46,953 nt of DNA, from assembly GCA_020024215.1 (NCBI GenBank), contig JAHHUC010000007.1:1-46953 (forward strand), read 5' to 3'. This stretch comes from Oscillospiraceae bacterium (GTDB lineage Bacteria; Bacillota; Clostridia; Oscillospirales; Ruminococcaceae). Shown here piece after piece: positions 42,687 through 46,953 of this stretch. Numbering within the stretch: position 1 is the first letter of the stretch; each line of letters starts with the position of its first letter. Both the position numbers and the translations under genes were made by a program. The notes beneath the pieces were generated by a model. It had not been told where the DNA came from. It saw nothing but the letters and a program-made list of their open reading frames with translations, and made no database searches.

Positions 42687-43625
42687 TTGGAAAAAGAAGC
42701 TTTTTTAGGCATTGATACAAGCAATTATACAACCTCCTGCGCCCTGCTTGCATCCGACGGATATTTTAACAGCCGCAGACTGCTGCCTGTTGAGGATGGC
42801 AGTTTGGGTTTAAGACAAAGTGAGGCTGTTTTTTCCCATATAAAATCCTTAGGCGGGCTTTTTAAGGAGCTCATGGAGAAAAAAGAGGACTATTCTATAA
42901 AAGCGGTAGGGGTTTCAGCCTATCCAAGAGATTGTGACGGCTCATATATGCCGTGCTTTCTTGTGGGGAAAATGGCCGCTGAGTCGATAGCTGCTGCATT
43001 GCATATACCTGTGTATTATTTTTCTCATCAGGCAGGACATATAGCTGCAGCTGCCTATTCCGCAGGCTGCACCGACCTTCTAAAGGACAGCTTTGCAGCG
43101 TTTCACATCTCAGGCGGAACCACAGAATGTGTGATGGTCAATGACCTTAAATCAGGTGATATAAAAATAATATCCTGCTCAAATGATCTCAATGCAGGTC
43201 AGGTTATAGACAGGTGTGCGAATATGCTTTCGCTCTCTTTTCCCGGAGGCAGGCAGATTGATGCTTTGAGCTTAAAAAGCAGAAAAAAATTTAAGAACAG
43301 GATAAAAATGCAGGGAGGAAATCCCTGCTTTTCAGGCGTTGAGAATCAATGCAGGGATATGCTTGCAAGAGGCTGTGCACCGTGTGATATAGCTAGGTTC
43401 TGCCTTGATTCTGTATCTGATGGCATAAAGGGCATGATAGATTTTGCAAAAACCAATTACCACTGCAAGGAATTTCTCTTTGCAGGCGGAGTTGCGGCAA
43501 ATACTATACTGAGAAAAGAAATATCAGCCTATTGCAGCGCACATTTTGCCTCATTGGAGCTTTCAGGCGACAACGCTGTGGGAGCTTCCTTTCTGGCAAT
43601 GAAAAAATTTAAGGAAGAGGTGTGA
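42687..43625 (+). CDS. TsaD/Kae1-like paralog (O-sialoglycoprotein endopeptidase-type)
   Basis: A 312-aa member of the ASKHA-fold TsaD/Kae1/YgjD superfamily: LGIDTSNYTTSCALL (phosphate 1), metal-ligand motif SHQAGH (His114, His118; HxxxH as in TsaD), HISGGTTECVMV, FAGGVAANTILRKE, and a C-terminal GDNAVGAS whose Asp295 matches the third metal ligand. It is shorter and more divergent than TsaD proper, which makes the t6A37 tRNA modification, so I read it as a clostridial paralog of unknown function. TTG start with GAGGAG 7 nt upstream. It lies between nusB and xseA with 4-nt and 3-nt gaps, so it is cotranscribed. Whether a true tsaD exists elsewhere cannot be seen. Confidence 0.85.
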   Translation: MEKEAFLGIDTSNYTTSCALLASDGYFNSRRLLPVEDGSLGLRQSEAVFSHIKSLGGLFKELMEKKEDYSIKAVGVSAYPRDCDGSYMPCFLVGKMAAESIAAALHIPVYYFSHQAGHIAAAAYSAGCTDLLKDSFAAFHISGGTTECVMVNDLKSGDIKIISCSNDLNAGQVIDRCANMLSLSFPGGRQIDALSLKSRKKFKNRIKMQGGNPCFSGVENQCRDMLARGCAPCDIARFCLDSVSDGIKGMIDFAKTNYHCKEFLFAGGVAANTILRKEISAYCSAHFASLELSGDNAVGASFLAMKKFKEEV

Positions 43626-43628
43626 TTT

Positions 43629-44837
43629 TTGGCTCTTCCAATATTAAGCGTTTCCCAGTTCAACAGATATGTAAAGTCTTTGATAGAATATGATGCAAAG
43701 CTCAGGGAAATTTTTGTAAAGGGTGAAATAATCGAATTCAAGGTATCCTTCAGCGGACATGCATACTTTACACTAAAGGATGCCAAGGCTTCCGTCAGGT
43801 GCGTCATGTTTTCCAAAAACATGGATTTTCTTAATTTTATACCAGAGGACGGAACAGAGTGTGTAGTGAGAGGCTATGCCGGAATTTATGAGCAATCCGG
43901 CTCCTTTATGCTGTATGCGCAGGATATAAACAGGTGCGGCATAGGAGATGGGGCAAAGGAATTAAAAAGCCTCAAAGACAGGTTGGAGGCAGATGGATAT
44001 TTTAGCAGCTCCCGAAAGAAAAAACTCCCTTTTTTCCCGGGAAAGGTCGGAATTGTGACATCTCTTCAAGGTGCTGCTTTGGGAGATATAAGAAAAACAA
44101 TACTCTCCAGGTGTCCATGTGTCAGAATGATTATAAGCCCTGCCGCAGTTCAGGGAAATCTCTCTCCCGAATCTATATGCAGGGCTATTGACAGGATTGT
44201 TGAGGACGGCTCGTCTGAGGTTCTGATAGTCGGACGCGGCGGAGGAAGTGCAGAGGATCTCAGTGCATTCAATACCGAGGCTGTTGTAAAGGCCATAGCC
44301 AAATGCCCTATACCCGTTATAAGTGCAGTAGGCCATGAAAAGGATGTAACCTTGTGTGATTTGGCAGCAGATGCAAGAGCTGCCACACCGACAGCAGCTG
44401 CTTGTGCTGCTGTGCCTGATATAAAAGCGCTCACACAGCAGCTTGATGGTCTGCAATCTGCCCTTTTGAAGGAATTCAAATCATCCGTGGAAAAAAGAAG
44501 AAGACTTCTCAAAGCCTTAGAGGAAAATAAATATCTGAAAGATACCGGTGTCATTATTTCTGAAAGGCAGGAATATATTGACAGATTAAGTGACAATTTA
44601 AACAGCAGCTTTTGGGAAAATATAAACTCAAGGAAAAAGGATCTCTGTATAAAGGCAGAGCTGCTGGAGGCTTATTGTCCGCTGAATATTCTTAAAAGGG
44701 GATTTTCTTATGTAGAAAAGGACTCTCAGCCAATCTTTTCAGTCAGCAGGCTTGCGCCGGGTGACGAAATAACAATCAATTTTCATGATGGTAAAATAAA
44801 GGCTTGTGTAAAGCCCAATCAAGGAGAAAACAAATGA
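43629..44837 (+). CDS. xseA: Exodeoxyribonuclease VII large subunit
   Basis: A 402-aa XseA: an N-terminal OB fold (LSVSQFNRYVKSLIEYDAKLREIFVKGEI), then the catalytic domain (GIVTSLQGAALGDIRKTILSRCP, VGRGGGSAEDLSAFNTEAVVKAI, SAVGHEKDVTLCDLAADARAATPTAA) and coiled C-terminus ending in ILKRGFSYV. With XseB it degrades single-stranded DNA. TTG start at 43629 with GAAGAGGTG 6 nt upstream. It overlaps xseB by 4 nt (ATGA). Confidence 0.95.
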   Translation: MALPILSVSQFNRYVKSLIEYDAKLREIFVKGEIIEFKVSFSGHAYFTLKDAKASVRCVMFSKNMDFLNFIPEDGTECVVRGYAGIYEQSGSFMLYAQDINRCGIGDGAKELKSLKDRLEADGYFSSSRKKKLPFFPGKVGIVTSLQGAALGDIRKTILSRCPCVRMIISPAAVQGNLSPESICRAIDRIVEDGSSEVLIVGRGGGSAEDLSAFNTEAVVKAIAKCPIPVISAVGHEKDVTLCDLAADARAATPTAAACAAVPDIKALTQQLDGLQSALLKEFKSSVEKRRRLLKALEENKYLKDTGVIISERQEYIDRLSDNLNSSFWENINSRKKDLCIKAELLEAYCPLNILKRGFSYVEKDSQPIFSVSRLAPGDEITINFHDGKIKACVKPNQGENK

Positions 44838-45031
44838 CATATGAAAAGTCAGTTTCCAGAATAGAGGAGATTATAGGCAGGCTTTCTGATGAAAGCATTT
44901 CTCTTGAGGCCTCATTAAAGCTTTTTGAAGAGGGCACAGGTCTTCTTTGCGATTGTAAGAAAATGCTCGAAGAGGCAGAAAAAAAGGCGGAAATACTTAT
45001 GCCGGAGGGAAAATATGAACAGCAACTTTGA
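44834..45031 (+). CDS. xseB: Exodeoxyribonuclease VII small subunit
   Basis: A 65-aa helical XseB (TYEKSVSRIEEIIGRLSDESISLEASLKLFEEG), the expected length for the small subunit. Starts at ATG 44834 overlapping the xseA stop and preceded by AAGGAG. Its 3' end overlaps the ispA start by 17 nt. Confidence 0.94.
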   Translation: MTYEKSVSRIEEIIGRLSDESISLEASLKLFEEGTGLLCDCKKMLEEAEKKAEILMPEGKYEQQL

Positions 45032-45911
45032 AGAGAGACTATCTCAATGCAAAAAACTTACCGAAGCTCGCCTTGAAGAAATTTTTTCCGGCTATGAGCA
45101 CAAAAATCAGGCTTTGGTATTGGAAGCCATGAAATACAGCCTTTTAAACGGAGGAAAAAGAATCAGGGCATTTCTTGTTATGGAAACAGCCAAAAGCCTT
45201 GGCTGCAAGGATGAAAAATCGGTGGATATCGCATGCAGCGTGGAAATGGTGCATGCATATTCACTTATACATGACGATATGCCGTGTATGGATAATGACG
45301 ATTTCAGAAGGGGTGTGCCAAGCTGCCATAAAAAATTTGGCGAGGGCATAGCCTGCCTTGCAGGTGACGGCTTGCAGACCATGGCATTTGAAAACCTTTC
45401 TTCTCAGAGGGTGGTTGATAATTTCGGCTATGAAAAAGCGCTTAAATTTGTAAGGATACTTTCTGAGGGCATAGGCGAAAATGGTATGCTTGGCGGACAG
45501 ACCATAGATATAAAAAGTGAGGGGATACATCTTTCAAAGGAATGTCACCTTGAGATGGTGCAAATGAAAACCGCCTCTCTTTTGAAGGCATCTGTTGCTT
45601 TGGGTGCAGTTTGTGCAGGAAGGGAGGATCTCCTTTCTTTATTGAATGAATATTCTGAAAATCTCGGAATCGCTTTTCAAATAAAGGATGACATTTTGGA
45701 TATTACAGGAAGTGAACAAAGCCTTGGCAAAAGGGTAAAAAAGGATGATTCTTTGGGCAAAAATACATTTCCTCAAATTTATGGGCTGGAGGAAGCGCAG
45801 AGAATGTGCTGTTTATATCACGAAAAAGCTGTCAAGGCACTTAAAGGGATTGACTGTCAATCTGAAATTTTGCTGGAGGCAGGCAGCTATTTGGCTCACA
45901 GAAATTATTAG
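45015..45911 (+). CDS. ispA: Polyprenyl synthetase (farnesyl/geranylgeranyl diphosphate synthase, IspA-type)
   Basis: A 298-aa trans-prenyltransferase. The first Asp-rich motif is HDDMPCMDND followed by DFRRG, the second is KDDILDITG, with the IPP-binding LNGGKRIRAFL near the N-terminus. It condenses IPP onto allylic diphosphates, probably to C15, for undecaprenyl and other isoprenoids. GGAGGG (45004-45009) sets ATG 45015; the longer in-frame opening back to 44925 overlaps xseB and lacks homology. It pairs with dxs downstream, giving two isoprenoid genes in one operon. Confidence 0.94.
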   Translation: MNSNFEERLSQCKKLTEARLEEIFSGYEHKNQALVLEAMKYSLLNGGKRIRAFLVMETAKSLGCKDEKSVDIACSVEMVHAYSLIHDDMPCMDNDDFRRGVPSCHKKFGEGIACLAGDGLQTMAFENLSSQRVVDNFGYEKALKFVRILSEGIGENGMLGGQTIDIKSEGIHLSKECHLEMVQMKTASLLKASVALGAVCAGREDLLSLLNEYSENLGIAFQIKDDILDITGSEQSLGKRVKKDDSLGKNTFPQIYGLEEAQRMCCLYHEKAVKALKGIDCQSEILLEAGSYLAHRNY

Positions 45912-45932
45912 AGAAAGAGAAATGTTATCTCA

Positions 45933-46448
45933 ATGAAATTTATACAGGGAATTTTAGATAATAAAATTATAGTGATATGCTTTATTGCATGGCTTATAGC
46001 ACAGGTTCTAAAAACACTTCTGGATTTTTTTGTGCACAGGGAATTCAAGCCTGAAAGACTTGTAGGCTCCGGAGGGATGCCCAGCTCACACTCTGCACTG
46101 GTTATTTCACTTGTTATTGCTGTGGGAAGGGTGGACGGTGTAGAAAGCACCTATTTTGCAATAAGCTGCGTTCTGGCAGGCATTGTTATTTATGATGCAA
46201 TGGGTGTGCGACGTGCAGCAGGTGAACAGGCTAAGGTTTTAAATACAATGGTTCTGGATTTTAAAAATATGACGGAATTTTTTAATTCTGTGAAAAAACA
46301 GTTTTTAGAGGAAGGAATAAAGGGTTTGGACAAAAGCAGCACGGACTTTCAAAAGGTGCTGAAGGAATATTTGGGACACACCCCTTTAGAGGTTCTGGCA
46401 GGCTCCATTATAGGCATACTGGTGGGAGCCTGGTTTCCTATAAATTAG
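45933..46448 (+). CDS. Divergent PAP2 family protein (YuiD-like, DUF212)
   Basis: A 171-aa membrane protein with about four hydrophobic segments and the family signature GSGGMPSSHSALV and YDAMGVRRAAGEQA. DUF212/YuiD proteins are related to the PAP2 phosphatases, and the SSHS core is retained. Lying between ispA and dxs it could act on prenyl diphosphates or phospholipid intermediates, but this is inference. The ribosome binding site is weak (GAGAAAGAGAA), suggesting coupling to ispA 21 nt upstream. Confidence 0.88.
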   Translation: MKFIQGILDNKIIVICFIAWLIAQVLKTLLDFFVHREFKPERLVGSGGMPSSHSALVISLVIAVGRVDGVESTYFAISCVLAGIVIYDAMGVRRAAGEQAKVLNTMVLDFKNMTEFFNSVKKQFLEEGIKGLDKSSTDFQKVLKEYLGHTPLEVLAGSIIGILVGAWFPIN

Positions 46449-46454
46449 TGGGGG

Positions 46455-46953
46455 ATGATTAAAATTAGCTCTTATTTGTTAGATAGATTGAACACTCCTG
46501 ATAAGATAAAAAAAGCCACATTCAAGCAATTGAATGTACTGTCCTCTGATATTCGCAAAAGAATAGTTGAGGTTGTTTCAAAAAACGGCGGTCATCTGGC
46601 TTCCAATTTGGGTGTGGTGGAGCTGGCCATCGCCTTGCTAAGATGCTTTGATCCGCCTAATGATAAAATTGTTTTTGATGTAGGGCATCAGTGCTATGCA
46701 TATAAGATGCTTACAGGGCGTCTTGAAGAATTTGCAACAATCAGAACTGAAAATGGTATAAGCGGATATCCTAAAACAAGCGAAAGCCCCTATGATGCTT
46801 TTATAGCAGGTCACGCAAGCACCTCTCTTTCTGCTGCGTTCGGGCTTAAGTCAGCTATGACAATAAACGGCAAAAAGGATTTTGTTGTTGCTGTAATAGG
46901 CGACGGCGCTTTGACCGGAGGTATGTCCTATGAGGCATTTAACAACATAGGAA
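46455..46953 (+). CDS. dxs: 1-deoxy-D-xylulose-5-phosphate synthase (partial, 3' end outside window)
   Basis: The first 166 codons of Dxs, running off the right edge. It starts at ATG 46455 with GTGGGGG directly upstream. Diagnostic blocks: GGHLASNLGVVELAIAL, FDVGHQCYAYKMLTGR, GHASTSLSAAFGL and the thiamine-diphosphate Mg site GDGALTGGMSYEAFNN. It makes DXP from pyruvate and glyceraldehyde 3-phosphate, the first step of the MEP isoprenoid pathway, fitting the neighbouring ispA. Confidence 0.96.
   Translation, partial: MIKISSYLLDRLNTPDKIKKATFKQLNVLSSDIRKRIVEVVSKNGGHLASNLGVVELAIALLRCFDPPNDKIVFDVGHQCYAYKMLTGRLEEFATIRTENGISGYPKTSESPYDAFIAGHASTSLSAAFGLKSAMTINGKKDFVVAVIGDGALTGGMSYEAFNNIG

Noticed and set aside
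1..46953. CRISPR arrays, transposases, phage genes, tRNA or rRNA genes
   Set aside because: I looked for regular spaced repeats, transposase motifs and tRNA-like cloverleaf ends and saw none that I could support.

Overview
The window comes from an anaerobic, endospore-forming, flagellated low-GC Firmicute of the class Clostridia. The support is a complete spoIIIAA-AH operon together with yqfC, yqfD and ylbJ; the last residues of a flagellin at the left edge; a selenoprotein of the glycine/sarcosine/betaine reductase family with an in-frame UGA; an S12 protein carrying the insert common in Clostridia; and a strong rpoBC-rpsL-rpsG-fusA-tuf cluster. I cannot name the genus from the sequence alone.

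Layout. (1) 1-5783: flagellin 3' end, a bidirectional terminator, metG-tatD on the minus strand, then gdhA (glutamate dehydrogenase) and a ROK sugar kinase on the plus strand. (2) 5784-11402: an accessory amino-acid-reduction module made of grdX, a TetR regulator, the proprotein and the selenoprotein of a component B substrate-specific reductase, and an APC-type membrane transporter. The structural genes start behind a promoter flanked by two identical palindromes, which I take to be the TetR operators. The shared partner components (GrdA, GrdC, GrdD, thioredoxin system) and the selenocysteine machinery are not in the window. (3) 11403-13323: an unknown lipoprotein (minus) divergent from an unknown cysteine-rich protein (plus). 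(4) 13324-25641: rpoB-rpoC from a perfect-consensus promoter, rpsL-rpsG-fusA from a promoter with a structured leader, and tuf from its own promoter. (5) 25642-28420: a large gene-free stretch with inverted repeats, then a self-regulated GntR-ABC exporter operon (minus). (6) 28421-32709: yqfC-yqfD-phoH-ybeY-era (minus), mixing sporulation, ribosome-maturation and GTPase genes. (7) 32795-36747: ylbJ, a small four-cysteine protein and a secreted two-domain hydrolase (glycoside-hydrolase-like plus N-acetylmuramoyl-L-alanine amidase). (8) 36910-41550: the spoIIIA operon. (9) 41674-46953: asp23-nusB-tsaD-like-xseA-xseB-ispA-yuiD-like-dxs, a tightly packed housekeeping operon running off the right edge.

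Most of the window is conserved core genome. The part most worth study is the reductase module at 5.8-11.4 kb: its selenoprotein is easily mis-annotated as two ORFs, its substrate is not evident, and it has a clear regulator-plus-operator arrangement. Start codons were chosen by Shine-Dalgarno spacing, so several genes start downstream of the longest ORF. TTG starts are frequent (rpoC, ylbJ, yqfC, the tsaD-like gene, xseA).
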